Position numbers and translations under genes: made by a program. A stretch of DNA of 64,000 nt from Actinophytocola gossypii (GTDB lineage: Bacteria; Actinomycetota; Actinomycetes; Mycobacteriales; Pseudonocardiaceae): NCBI RefSeq assembly GCF_025165815.1, contig NZ_JAFFZE010000004.1, positions 1 to 64,000 of the forward strand, given 5' to 3'. Shown here piece by piece: positions 56,189 through 64,000 of this stretch (positions are counted from its first letter, which is position 1; every line of letters begins with the position of its first letter). A model generated the notes under the pieces. That model saw only the letters and a list, made by a program, of their open reading frames with translations. It ran no database searches and was not told the DNA's origin.

Positions 56189-58258
56189 TCACCCGACGGG
56201 TTCGGCCACGATGAGCTGGAACCGCTCGAAGGTCAGCTTCACGGTGTTGTGCCGGGCGTCGACGGTGCCGAGCGAGGCGTCGGTGAACGGGTCGGTCAGG
56301 CGGTACCTGCCCCGGCCAAGACCGCGCAGTTCGACCTCGCCGTCCCACTGGTCGGCGTAGAACGCGTAGTGCAGGGCGCGGTCCTTGGCCACGACGTGGG
56401 CTTCGGGCTTGTCGAAGCCGATGTCGTACAGCTCGCCCCGGTACTCGCCGGTGGACAGCATGTTCTTCCGGTACAGGTCCACCCACTTGCGCCAGCGCAC
56501 CTCCTTCTCCGGGGTGAGCACGTACGGGTCGTCCGGTGACGCCGCCGGGTAGGTGAACTTGGTCGACAGCACCGCTCCGACGCCGTAGCTGGACGCGAAG
56601 TCGTCTCCCCCGTCGCTCAGCTCGACGTGGTCGCCGGAGTAGCTGCTGCCCGCACCCATCAGCGCCTTCATCGTCTTGCCCTTGGTGCGGACCTGGTACG
56701 ACGACAGCGGATCCGAGGACGGGTACTGGTCGACATAGGGCAGGTTGTGGAAGGCGAACGCCGTACCGCACGGACACAACTCGACGACGGCGTTCCGGTC
56801 CGCCTCGTGCACGGCCTCGTACACCAGCTTCCAGAACCGGGCCACGCCCTCGGTCGACTCCTCCGGCCGGGCGTGACCGTGCGCGGGGTTGTGGCAGGGC
56901 ACGACGGCGTTGAGGTGCTGGCCGTCGATCTTGAGGCCTTCGTAGCCCCAGTCGCGGATGAACGTCCTGGCCTGCCGGACGAAGTGGTCGATCGTGGGCT
57001 GGTACGCCGGGCACAGGGTCCAGGCGTCCCACCAGGTCACCTTCTGCTTCTCGCCCTCGCTGTCCAGCAGCAGCATGTCCGGGCGCTCCCGGTACAGGTC
57101 GCTGTGCGGATCGGCCGCCAGCGGTGCCCACCACAGCCGCGGACGCAGACCGGCGTCCCGGATCTGCTTGGTGAAGGCCCGCATGTCCTGCTCGCCGCGC
57201 GGGAACTTCTCCTCGTTGATGTCCCAGTCGCCCTCGTTGGTCTGCCAGCCGTCGTCGAGCACGGCCCATTCGAGGCCGACCGCACGCACCTTGGGCAGCG
57301 TGCCGACGACCTGCTCGACGGTGAAGTCGCGTTCGTAGCCCCAGGCGCACCAGATCGGGGCCACCGCGGACCTCGGGGACTCGGGGGCGCGCTGGTCGAT
57401 GTCGGCCATGTACTGCCGATAACGCTGGAGCGGCACGAAGTGGTCCCGATGGCCGGCCGTGAGGAATGTGGTGTCGGTGGTGAGCCGCCGGCCCGGGCGC
57501 AGCGTAAGACGGGTGTCGCCCTCGACGGCGATGCTGGCGCCGGCGGCCGTCCGGCGCACGGGCATCCGCAGGATCCGCGCCACCGGTTCGACGTGCCCGA
57601 CGGACAGGCCGGCGCCCCGGCGCCAGACGGTCGCCAGCGGAGTGCCGCCGCCGTAGTCGGAGGACACCATGCCCAGCGAGTTCTCCTGGGCGAAGTCGTC
57701 GGTCACCGGCTGCACCCAGTCGCGGCGGTCCTCGTGGGTGGTGCCGGAGAAGGTGTAGAAGCCGCCCTGCCGTTCCAGCAGCTCGTGTGCGCCGTTGCGC
57801 CAGCCGGTCACGTTCAGCTCGTCGCCGGACAGGTTGGTGTAGGTCACCGTCATCACGATCATGCCGGGCAGGCGCCGGTACGAGGTCAGCTCGACGGTCT
57901 TGCGCACGCGGTCGGCGGAGTCGCCCCGGATCGTCACCCGGACCGCGGCGCCGTGCCGGGGGTGCCAGGTCCGGTGGGTCCGGTGGCCGCGGTAGCTGAA
58001 CGCGTCGATCGTGGTGTCGCCGAGTAACAGGGCCTCGCTCGCGTCGAAGCGCGTGACGGCCGTGCCCTCCAGGGCGACCCGGCTGCGCAGCTGGTCGTCG
58101 AACTCCAGGGTGATGGAGGTGTCGCCGACGCCGACGAGGTCGGGCTCGTGATCCGGGGTCGCGGCCGCTGCCCCGGCGCCGGTCAGGGCCGGAAAAGCGG
58201 CCAGGCCGGCTCCGCCGAGCGCCACCTTCAGTACGGTTCGCCGGTTCAAGTCGGCCAT
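56189..58258 (-). CDS. Secreted GH36-like glycoside hydrolase
   Basis: 689 aa. Tat signal NRRTVLKVALGGAGLAAFPA. A long N-terminal beta-sandwich precedes the barrel, which holds GLEWAVLDDGWQTNEGDWDI, the nucleophile region GYEGLKIDGQHLN (Asp near residue 443) and the acid/base region PSSDPLSSYQVR. This is the clan GH-D/GH36 pattern of alpha-galactosidases and alpha-N-acetylgalactosaminidases. The kinase and SIS isomerase in the same operon favour an amino-sugar substrate. Last gene of the operon. Confidence 0.85.
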   Translation of the reverse strand: MADLNRRTVLKVALGGAGLAAFPALTGAGAAAATPDHEPDLVGVGDTSITLEFDDQLRSRVALEGTAVTRFDASEALLLGDTTIDAFSYRGHRTHRTWHPRHGAAVRVTIRGDSADRVRKTVELTSYRRLPGMIVMTVTYTNLSGDELNVTGWRNGAHELLERQGGFYTFSGTTHEDRRDWVQPVTDDFAQENSLGMVSSDYGGGTPLATVWRRGAGLSVGHVEPVARILRMPVRRTAAGASIAVEGDTRLTLRPGRRLTTDTTFLTAGHRDHFVPLQRYRQYMADIDQRAPESPRSAVAPIWCAWGYERDFTVEQVVGTLPKVRAVGLEWAVLDDGWQTNEGDWDINEEKFPRGEQDMRAFTKQIRDAGLRPRLWWAPLAADPHSDLYRERPDMLLLDSEGEKQKVTWWDAWTLCPAYQPTIDHFVRQARTFIRDWGYEGLKIDGQHLNAVVPCHNPAHGHARPEESTEGVARFWKLVYEAVHEADRNAVVELCPCGTAFAFHNLPYVDQYPSSDPLSSYQVRTKGKTMKALMGAGSSYSGDHVELSDGGDDFASSYGVGAVLSTKFTYPAASPDDPYVLTPEKEVRWRKWVDLYRKNMLSTGEYRGELYDIGFDKPEAHVVAKDRALHYAFYADQWDGEVELRGLGRGRYRLTDPFTDASLGTVDARHNTVKLTFERFQLIVAEPVG

Positions 58259-58259
58259 G

Positions 58260-59195
58260 TCAGGCTCCCTTCGTTGTCGCCGGATACGTCTCGCCGGGCA
58301 CGTCCGCCAGTTCGTCCGCGCCCTTCCGCTCGTCGCTGTAGATCATCAGGGTCGAGCCGCCGATCGCGAGCACGATGCCGATCGCGGCGTAGATCGACGG
58401 CAGGGTCTGGTAGATGGCCAGGGAGAGAACGACGGTGAGCACCGGGGCCAGTGCGTTCGTCGTCGGCGCGACGATCGTCGCCTTGCCCCGGCTCAGTGCC
58501 ATGACCAGGAACAGCGCGCCGATCGCGTTCAGCACCTGCGTCCCGGCGGTGAGCGCGGGCGCCTGCCAGGGGAAGCCGCCGGGGAACCCGCCCATCATCA
58601 GGAGCGCCACCGGGATCAGCAGCAGTCCGCTGATGGTCATGTAGGCGAAGGTCGTCCCGTCGTTGACGCCGACCGTGGCGGCCTTCTTCATGTAGTAGGC
58701 CTGGACGCCCCAGGCGACGAGGATGCCGATCGCCAGCAGCAGCCAGGGGCCGGTGGAGACGTCGCCGCTCACGTCCGAGACGTTGAACAGCACGAGTGCC
58801 GCCAGCGCGGCGAGCAGCCCGATCACCGACAGCGTCGTGAGTCGCTCGCGGAGCATGGCGATGGCCATCAACGCGGTGACGGCCGGGGACAGCGCGATGA
58901 TCGGGAAGATCAGGTAGGCGGGGCCGATGGTGAGCGCCTGGAAGAGGGCCAGTTGGCCGCCCGCCCCGGTCAGTCCGACGATCAGCCCGTAGAAGGCGGC
59001 GATGGGCCGGCGGTCGAAGGTGACGCCACGGAGACCGAAGTAGGCGGGGATGAGCATGGTCAGTGCCCAGATGATGTAGACCATCTCGTCCGGGTAGCCG
59101 TACTCGGAGGTCGGCAGGCTGGACAGCGCGCCCCACGTGCCCCAGAAGGCCACCAACAGGCCGGCATAGACTATCCAGCTTCTACTGTTCTTCAT
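58260..59195 (-). CDS. DMT-superfamily (EamA) transporter
   Basis: 311 aa, ten hydrophobic helices in two EamA repeats (GLIVGLTGAGGQLALFQALT and NAIGALFLVMALSRGKATIV). In place of an ABC or PTS system it is the only transporter in this operon, between the kinase and the glycosidase. Some DMT proteins import glucose or rhamnose, so uptake of the sugar released by the GH36-like enzyme is inferred. The stop is one base before the GH36-like start region. Confidence 0.88.
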   Translation of the reverse strand: MKNSRSWIVYAGLLVAFWGTWGALSSLPTSEYGYPDEMVYIIWALTMLIPAYFGLRGVTFDRRPIAAFYGLIVGLTGAGGQLALFQALTIGPAYLIFPIIALSPAVTALMAIAMLRERLTTLSVIGLLAALAALVLFNVSDVSGDVSTGPWLLLAIGILVAWGVQAYYMKKAATVGVNDGTTFAYMTISGLLLIPVALLMMGGFPGGFPWQAPALTAGTQVLNAIGALFLVMALSRGKATIVAPTTNALAPVLTVVLSLAIYQTLPSIYAAIGIVLAIGGSTLMIYSDERKGADELADVPGETYPATTKGA

Positions 59196-60186
59196 CGTCT
59201 TCTCCCAACGACGGGCTGGGTGCGGATCGCAGGCGCAGCAGCGCGGTGTCGCCGAGCGGTTCGGCGCTCAGCTTCGCGGCGTAGATCGCGGCGCCGATGT
59301 GGGGTGGGTGGAGCGGGTCGCGCGGTTCGTACGCGGCGTGCCGCCCTTCGAGTTCCTTGTGGAAGGTGTCCACGATGGACGATCCGGCGGTGAACACGCC
59401 GCCGGAGTGGGAGACCGGCACCGGCCGGTCATCGGGGAAGCCGAGCCGCACACGGGCGGTGTCCACCGTGTCGACCAGTTCCCGCGCGGCCTCGGCGAGG
59501 ATCTCGCCGGCGTGCCGGTCGCCCTGATCGGCCGCGGCGACGACCACCCGGCTGAGCGCGGCGATCCGGCTGCGGTCGCCCTGCCAGCGGTTGAGCACCA
59601 CGTCGACCAGGTCGAGGTCGTCGTGCAGGTCGAGGTGCTCGCGGACCAGGGTGTGCAGCGGGCCGGGGGCGAGGCGTCCGTCGCTCATCTTCGAGAAGCG
59701 GGCGAGCCCGCGGATCCCGATCCAGTAGGCGGAGCCCTCGTCGCCGAACAGCTCTCCCCAGCCGCCGACGCGGGCGGTGCGGCCGTCGTGCTCGCCGTAG
59801 GCGATGGACCCGGTGCCGCTGACGACGTTGATCCCGTCGGCGCCACCGAGCGAGCCGGCCCAGCCGCAGACCATGTCGTTGCCGCAGGTGTAGCGGTCGT
59901 GGCCGAGGGCGTCGCGGGCGGCCGTCTGGAGGGTGGGGATGTCGCCGCTGGCCTCGCCGTAGGTTGGCAGCCCGAAGAAGGCGTGCCGGACGCCGTCGGG
60001 CGTCGTGCCGGCCTCGGCGCACAGTGCCGCGACGCCGTCGCGGAGGACGCGGCCGACGAGGTCGATGCCGACCGAGAAGTAGTCGGTGGACGGACCCCGT
60101 ACCTGCGCGGCCACCTCCCCGCCCTCGGTCACGAGGCAGAAGGCGGTCTTCGTGCCGCCCCCGTCGACTCCGAGGAACATGGTCAC
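59182..60186 (-). CDS. BadF/NAGK-family sugar kinase
   Basis: 334 aa from GTG; ATG two codons later is possible. ASKHA ATPase: MTMFLGVDGGGTKTAFCLV phosphate-1, NVVSGTGSIAYGEHDGRTAR phosphate-2, and GGWGELFGDEGSAYWIG. N-acetylglucosamine kinases of this family phosphorylate GlcNAc or related amino sugars on C6. It overlaps the transporter by 14 bp. With a SIS isomerase upstream it likely begins cytoplasmic amino-sugar use. Confidence 0.9.
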   Translation of the reverse strand: MTMFLGVDGGGTKTAFCLVTEGGEVAAQVRGPSTDYFSVGIDLVGRVLRDGVAALCAEAGTTPDGVRHAFFGLPTYGEASGDIPTLQTAARDALGHDRYTCGNDMVCGWAGSLGGADGINVVSGTGSIAYGEHDGRTARVGGWGELFGDEGSAYWIGIRGLARFSKMSDGRLAPGPLHTLVREHLDLHDDLDLVDVVLNRWQGDRSRIAALSRVVVAAADQGDRHAGEILAEAARELVDTVDTARVRLGFPDDRPVPVSHSGGVFTAGSSIVDTFHKELEGRHAAYEPRDPLHPPHIGAAIYAAKLSAEPLGDTALLRLRSAPSPSLGEDDEEQ

Positions 60187-60216
60187 TCCCCTCCCGCGGA
60201 CACGAGGTCGGCCGGC

Positions 60217-61359
60217 TCAGTCGAGTGGATGGATGGTGACGCCTCGCACCACACGGTTCACCTCCTGCGCGGGGAACGGGTTGTCCGGCGTGTGTCCGAG
60301 GTGGAGGGAGGCGTGCAGCGCGATCGTCTGCGGGAAGAGGGCGTAACAGAGCGCCGACGTCGCGTCGTCCAACCCGTCGAGCCCTGGCAGGTGCCAGAGC
60401 GACGAACCGTCCACAGCGGACAGTGCGACGACCTCGGCCGGCGCGGCCGCGCGGCGCAGCTCGTCGACCAGGTCGAGGTCGTAGCGCCGGGTGTAGGGGT
60501 CGCTGGAGACGTAGACCACGGCGAGCGTGCGGTCGTTCAGCACGGCCTTGGGCCCGTGCCGGAAGCCGAGGGACGACTCGGCGTGCGTCTGCACCTGGCC
60601 CGCGGTCAGCTCGAGCAGCTTGAGCGCCGACTCGCGGGCGAGGCTCCGCAGCGGGCCGCTGCCGAGGTAGACGAAGCGCTCGTAGCCCGCCGTGACCAGC
60701 GACCGTGCCCGGTCGGCGATGCCGGGCAGCGCGCGCTCGGCGGCGGTGGCGAGCTGGTGGACGGTCTCGTCGGCCGTGCCGCCGGTGAGCACGAGCTGGA
60801 TGGCGAGCGCCATGCTCGTGAAGCTCGACGTCATCGCGAAGCCCTGGTCGTTGGCGGCGGCGGGCATCAGGAGCACCAGCGAGGACGGCGCGTCCGCGTG
60901 CTCCCGGGCCAGCTGGCCATCGGGGTTGCAGGTGACGACGAGGTGGTGGCACTCGGTCAGCACCTGGTCCGCGAGCCGGGTGGCGGCGATCGCCTCCGGG
61001 CTGTCCCCCGAGCGGGAGAGCGAGACCAGCAGCGTCGGCACGTCGTCGCCGAAGCAGCCGTGCGGGTCGGCGACCAGGTCCGTGCTGGCGACGGGCTCGA
61101 CGCGGTGGCCGAGCCGGCGGCGCAGGGCCGGCGCCACCACCTCGCCGGCGTACGCGGACGTGCCGGCGCCGGCGAGCACGATCCGCAGGTCGCGGCGGTC
61201 GAGCAGCGGGCGGAGGAAGGCGGCGTGGTCCTCGGCGAGGGTCGAGGCCGTCTTCGCGACCTCGCGCCAGAGGGCGGGCTGTTGGGCGATCTCGCGGGCG
61301 GTCCAGCCCGCTCCTCGGCTGTCGAACTCGCCGGGTGAGTAGCCCAGGATCTGCTCCAT
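60217..61359 (-). CDS. SIS-domain sugar isomerase/deaminase, AgaS/GlmS-C type
   Basis: 380 aa from ATG at 61359 with GGAGGAA upstream. Two SIS domains: LRIVLAGAGTSAYAGEVV with LVSLSRSGDSPEAIAATR, and FVYLGSGPLRSLARESALKL then GFRHGPKAVLNDRTLAVV. The layout is that of AgaS and the isomerase half of GlmS, which deaminate/isomerise galactosamine- or glucosamine-6-phosphate. No glutaminase domain is present. First gene of the operon, divergent from GntR. Confidence 0.9.
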   Translation of the reverse strand: MEQILGYSPGEFDSRGAGWTAREIAQQPALWREVAKTASTLAEDHAAFLRPLLDRRDLRIVLAGAGTSAYAGEVVAPALRRRLGHRVEPVASTDLVADPHGCFGDDVPTLLVSLSRSGDSPEAIAATRLADQVLTECHHLVVTCNPDGQLAREHADAPSSLVLLMPAAANDQGFAMTSSFTSMALAIQLVLTGGTADETVHQLATAAERALPGIADRARSLVTAGYERFVYLGSGPLRSLARESALKLLELTAGQVQTHAESSLGFRHGPKAVLNDRTLAVVYVSSDPYTRRYDLDLVDELRRAAAPAEVVALSAVDGSSLWHLPGLDGLDDATSALCYALFPQTIALHASLHLGHTPDNPFPAQEVNRVVRGVTIHPLD

Positions 61360-61415
61360 GGAGATCGCGTTCCTCCTCGCCGCACTGCGGGATGGTCTAC
61401 TCGGCGAACGTAAGC

Positions 61416-61505
61416 GGTATGAAAGTGGCTTGTCAATGGGCCACATCCGGTATGACCTGGTTCTCCGTGAGTGACCGAACGGACAACCGGTATGGTTCTG
61501 GTATG
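61416..61505. promoter_or_regulatory. Four GGTATG repeats in GntR/SIS divergent promoter
   Basis: GGTATG occurs at 61416, 61449, 61489 and 61500, the longest match being CGGTATGACC/TGGTATGACC (61449 and 61500). The last covers the GntR start codon. Such direct repeats suggest half-sites for the HutC-type regulator and autoregulation. Confidence 0.5.
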
Positions 61506-62288
61506 ACCGTTGCGAGGACGCCGCTCCCCCGTGGCCTGTTCGCCGACGACGCGCTTCCGCTGTACGAGCGCACCGCCGCGCAGCTGCTCGACGACCTGCG
61601 CGCCACCTCGGCCCGGGCCGGCGACCGGCTGCCGTCCGAGCGGGCGCTGGCGACCCGGTACGGGGTGTCCCGGGTGACGCTGCGGGCCGCCCTCGCCGAG
61701 CTGGAGGCGCGTGGTTTCGTGCGGCCGACGTCGTCGCGCGGGTGGTTCGTCGTCGAGCTCGACCAGACCGCCGAACCGCCGGTGGCACCCGCCGCGACCC
61801 CCCAGGTCCAGGGCTTCGCCGACTACGCCCAGGTCAACGGGTTGACGGCGAGCAGCCGCGTGCTCTCCGCGACAGTTCGCCCGGCGACGGTGCCCGAGTC
61901 CGAACACCTCCGCGTCGCCCCCGGCGCCGACCTGTTCGACCTGCACCGGCTGCGGTTCCTCGACGACCTGGTGGTCGTGCTCGAGCACAACCGGCTGCCG
62001 CTGACGGTCTGCCCGGCCCTGGCCGACACCGACTTCAACGCCGCCTCGCTGTACGCGACCCTGCGTGCGGCGGACCCGCCGCAGCTGCCCAGGGTCGCCG
62101 ACTACTCGGTCGAGGCCCGCCACCCGACGCCGAGGGAGATGGAGCTGCTCGAGACCGGCGACACGATGCCGATGCTCGTCGCGACCCAGCTGACGTTCAA
62201 CCAGGAGGACCGGCCGATCGAGCTGACCGTCCAGGTCTACCGGGGGGACCGCTACCGGTTCCGGGCCTCCATCACCAACCCGAGCTGA
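61503..62288 (+). CDS. GntR-family regulator, HutC subfamily
   Basis: 261 aa, ATG at 61503. Winged helix LPSERALATRYGVSRVTLRA then ALAELEARGFVRPTSSRGWF. C-terminal UTRA domain (LRVAPGADLFDLHRLRFLDD and MPMLVATQLTFNQEDRPIE). HutC-type regulators such as DasR and NagR sense phosphorylated amino sugars. It likely controls the divergent SIS-kinase-DMT-GH36 operon. Confidence 0.92.
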   Translation: MTVARTPLPRGLFADDALPLYERTAAQLLDDLRATSARAGDRLPSERALATRYGVSRVTLRAALAELEARGFVRPTSSRGWFVVELDQTAEPPVAPAATPQVQGFADYAQVNGLTASSRVLSATVRPATVPESEHLRVAPGADLFDLHRLRFLDDLVVVLEHNRLPLTVCPALADTDFNAASLYATLRAADPPQLPRVADYSVEARHPTPREMELLETGDTMPMLVATQLTFNQEDRPIELTVQVYRGDRYRFRASITNPS

Positions 62289-62339
62289 TCCCCTCCGCGT
62301 GGCATGATGATCATCGATATCGACCGGAGGGAAACCACA

Positions 62340-62567
62340 GTGAAGCGAGTTCTGACCACGGGTGCGGTCGCGTCGGCCGCGCTCGGCATGCTGCTGGCCG
62401 GGGCGGGCACGGCGTCCGCGCAGGACCCGTACGCCAAGTACGCCACCGAGTCCGCGTGCTCGACCGCGGGCTTCCAGTACGTGCTGTCCGGCAAGGCGAC
62501 CCGGTACGACTGCACCGGCCCGCACGCCGGCCCGGCGAGCCAGAAGTACTGGCTCTACCTGCTCTGA
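62340..62567 (+). CDS. Small secreted protein
   Basis: 75 aa, GTG with GGAGGG upstream. Signal peptide KRVLTTGAVASAALGMLLAG ending AGTASA, then a 45-residue mature peptide with two cysteines (ESACSTAGFQYVLSG, YDCTGP) that could form one disulfide, ending KYWLYLL. No family recognised with confidence. Such two-cysteine secreted peptides are common and uncharacterised in actinomycetes. Confidence 0.75.
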   Translation: MKRVLTTGAVASAALGMLLAGAGTASAQDPYAKYATESACSTAGFQYVLSGKATRYDCTGPHAGPASQKYWLYLL

Positions 62568-62579
62568 TCGCGCGTCGGG

Positions 62580-63230
62580 TCACCGCTCGCCCGGCAGGCC
62601 GCGGTCGCCGGGCGGGCGCGGCGCGTTCAGCTTGAGGACGACACCGAGCATCCGGATCGCGAAGCAGATCGCGGCCGCGACCAGCGCCGCCGGCAGCCCG
62701 TAGATCCCCAGGTGGATGGCGGCGACCGTGAGCGCCGCGGCGACCAGGGCCGGGATCGCGTACAGGTCGCTGCGCAACACGGTCGGAACCTGCCGGACCA
62801 GGGTGTCCCGGATCGTCCCCCCGCCCACCCCGGTCACGGCGCCCAGGATGATCGCCGGACCCACCCCGAGCCCGAACGCGACGGCCTTGCTGGCCCCGAT
62901 CACCGCGAACACGCTCAACCCGATCGCGTCCAGCACGTTGATCGGTGTCTCCAGCCGGTCCAGCCACTGGCTGAGCGCGAACGCCACCAGCCCACCCGCC
63001 ACGGCCAGCGCCAGATACCGCCAGTCCCGGAAGGTGGCCGGCGGCACGTCGCCGACCAGCACGTCGCGGATGATCCCCCCACCCATCGCGGTGATCACCC
63101 CGAGCGTGACCACCCCGACGATGTCGAGCTGGGCGGCCCGCACCGCGGTCAGCGCACCGTTCAGCCCGAAGGCGAAGGTGCCGACCAGGTCCAGCACCAG
63201 CAACAACGGCAGTTCGGTCGTCATGGCCAT
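62580..63230 (-). CDS. Trimeric intracellular cation (TRIC) channel family protein
   Basis: 216 aa. Seven hydrophobic helices in two repeats, each with a glycine-rich hairpin: GVVTLGVITAMGGGIIRDVL and LGAVTGVGGGTIRDTLVRQV. This GGGxxRD signature defines the bacterial UPF0126/TRIC family of cation channels. Convergent with the secreted peptide gene, 12 bp apart. Confidence 0.92.
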   Translation of the reverse strand: MAMTTELPLLLVLDLVGTFAFGLNGALTAVRAAQLDIVGVVTLGVITAMGGGIIRDVLVGDVPPATFRDWRYLALAVAGGLVAFALSQWLDRLETPINVLDAIGLSVFAVIGASKAVAFGLGVGPAIILGAVTGVGGGTIRDTLVRQVPTVLRSDLYAIPALVAAALTVAAIHLGIYGLPAALVAAAICFAIRMLGVVLKLNAPRPPGDRGLPGER

Positions 63231-63306
63231 CGGTCACCCCTCCGGATCGCTCCGGCACAGCATCGCGTCGCGGCGAGACCCGGAGGGGGTTGACACGCCC
63301 GGTGGC

Positions 63307-64000
63307 TCAACCGCCGCCGCGGTTGCCCGGGGCGCCAGGACGGCCGGGGCCCGGTCGGCCGGTAACCACGAATGGCGCCGACGGCTCCGACCACTCCGAC
63401 CACTCGCCGCCGCCCTCGGCGCGGACGAAGGCCCGGTACCGGCGGGGGCGGACGTCCTCGAACACCGCCGAGAGCCGGTCGGGGCCGACCGTGGTCGAGG
63501 CCGCCCGGCGTCCGGCGCTGTCGCGCAGCACCACCTCGTACCGTTCGACCCGGCCGCCCGTCTCCGGCGCGGACCAGGTGACCGTCACCGTCTGCCCGTC
63601 CACCCGACCGACGACGTCGGTGGGTGCGCCGGGCACCGCCGGGACCTCGACGGAGAAGACCTTCGGAGCGCTGCGGGTCACGTTGCCCGCCGCGTCCTCG
63701 AGCACGACGTACCACTCGTACGCGACCCCCGGCGACACGCGGGTCATCGTCACGCTCACCGGGTCGTCGCCAGTCGTCCGCCGAGTGTCGCCGACCTGCG
63801 TTGGCGTGCCGGCGGCGACGGTGAACGAGCTGGTGGTGAGCGTCCGCGTGGTGCGGCCGCCGAGGTCGAGCTCGAGCACGTAGTTCTCGGTGTCGTGGCC
63901 GTGCAGGCCGGGCACCGCACCCGGAGCGAGGTCGTGGTGCCACGGCCCGTCCGAGGAGGTCGCGTCGAGCAGCGGCGAGTAGGTGTTGAAGTACATCAGC
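63307..64000 (-). CDS. Fibronectin type III domain protein, C-terminal part (runs off window)
   Basis: The open frame enters from beyond 64000, so only about 230 C-terminal residues are visible. They hold a beta-sandwich with MTRVSPGVAYEWYVVLEDAA and a fibronectin-III domain (GAPTDVVGRVDGQTVTVTWS, ERYEVVLRDSAGRR, RYRAFVRAEGGGEWS). The earlier part (LLDATSSDGPWHHDL) resembles the distal region of secreted metallophosphoesterases, but this cannot be confirmed here. Ends in a G/P-rich tail. Confidence 0.75.
   Translation of the reverse strand, partial: LMYFNTYSPLLDATSSDGPWHHDLAPGAVPGLHGHDTENYVLELDLGGRTTRTLTTSSFTVAAGTPTQVGDTRRTTGDDPVSVTMTRVSPGVAYEWYVVLEDAAGNVTRSAPKVFSVEVPAVPGAPTDVVGRVDGQTVTVTWSAPETGGRVERYEVVLRDSAGRRAASTTVGPDRLSAVFEDVRPRRYRAFVRAEGGGEWSEWSEPSAPFVVTGRPGPGRPGAPGNRGGG

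Overview
The window is high-GC actinomycete chromosome, most like Pseudonocardiaceae or a related family. The evidence is very high G+C, many GTG and TTG starts, a strong third-position G/C bias, many Tat and lipobox secretion signals, F420/LLM-type enzymes and an SCO5389-family protein. No tRNA, rRNA, CRISPR array or intact transposon is visible. The gene content is accessory: sugar uptake and breakdown, regulators, exporters, one small biosynthetic cluster, and many gene remnants.

Layout. 1-9.3 kb: a secreted phospholipase D-like protein, then a seven- to eight-gene operon with an oligopeptide-type ABC importer, its own LacI regulator and a DUF6772-like protein. Three AACGTT palindromes lie in the divergent promoter. 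9.3-12.5 kb: decayed DNA with VOC, IS5, oxidoreductase and SigJ remnants, followed by intact DoxX and AOC-barrel lipoprotein genes. 12.9-15.3 kb: a CooC/MinD-like ATPase coupled to an LLM oxidoreductase, and an SCO5389-family gene. 15.4-20.9 kb: a methyltransferase remnant with a Zur-like box, cut by an IS481 fragment; an MFS pump and TetR pair with a 33-bp operator; an IS5 fragment; Ddn-like and DJ-1-like genes; a GH10 xylanase remnant; and a CebR-type operator that appears to have lost its cellulase-type target.

21.3-26.1 kb is the most interesting stretch. Two genes for 3-amino-4-hydroxybenzoate (GriI and GriH types) are translationally coupled to an amidohydrolase-fold protein with altered metal ligands and to a PaaK-type adenylating ligase, and a methyltransferase follows. 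This is the minimal gene set expected for a benzoxazole-type natural product.

26-34 kb: an S33 peptidase, then a sugar ABC transporter with GH51 arabinofuranosidase and a divergent LacI that has twin operators. 34-43 kb: MarR with a truncated LLM gene, DUF5996, an Hsp70-membrane-propeller fusion, TetR with an MFS pump, DUF72, an acyl-CoA dehydrogenase-like protein and LysR. 44-49 kb: an Ugp-like glycerophosphodiester importer operon containing a metallophosphoesterase. 49-56 kb: a PQQ-propeller remnant, a TauE/SafE exporter, a hydrolase, TetR and a three-subunit PaoABC-type molybdenum aldehyde oxidoreductase. 56-62.3 kb: a GntR-controlled operon of SIS-domain isomerase, BadF-type kinase, DMT transporter and secreted GH36-like glycosidase. 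The end holds a small secreted protein, a TRIC-type channel and a partial fibronectin-III protein.

Broad theme: at least five carbohydrate or phosphodiester scavenging systems each sit beside their own regulator. The gaps between them hold truncated genes and transposase scraps, as expected of an unstable chromosome-arm region.
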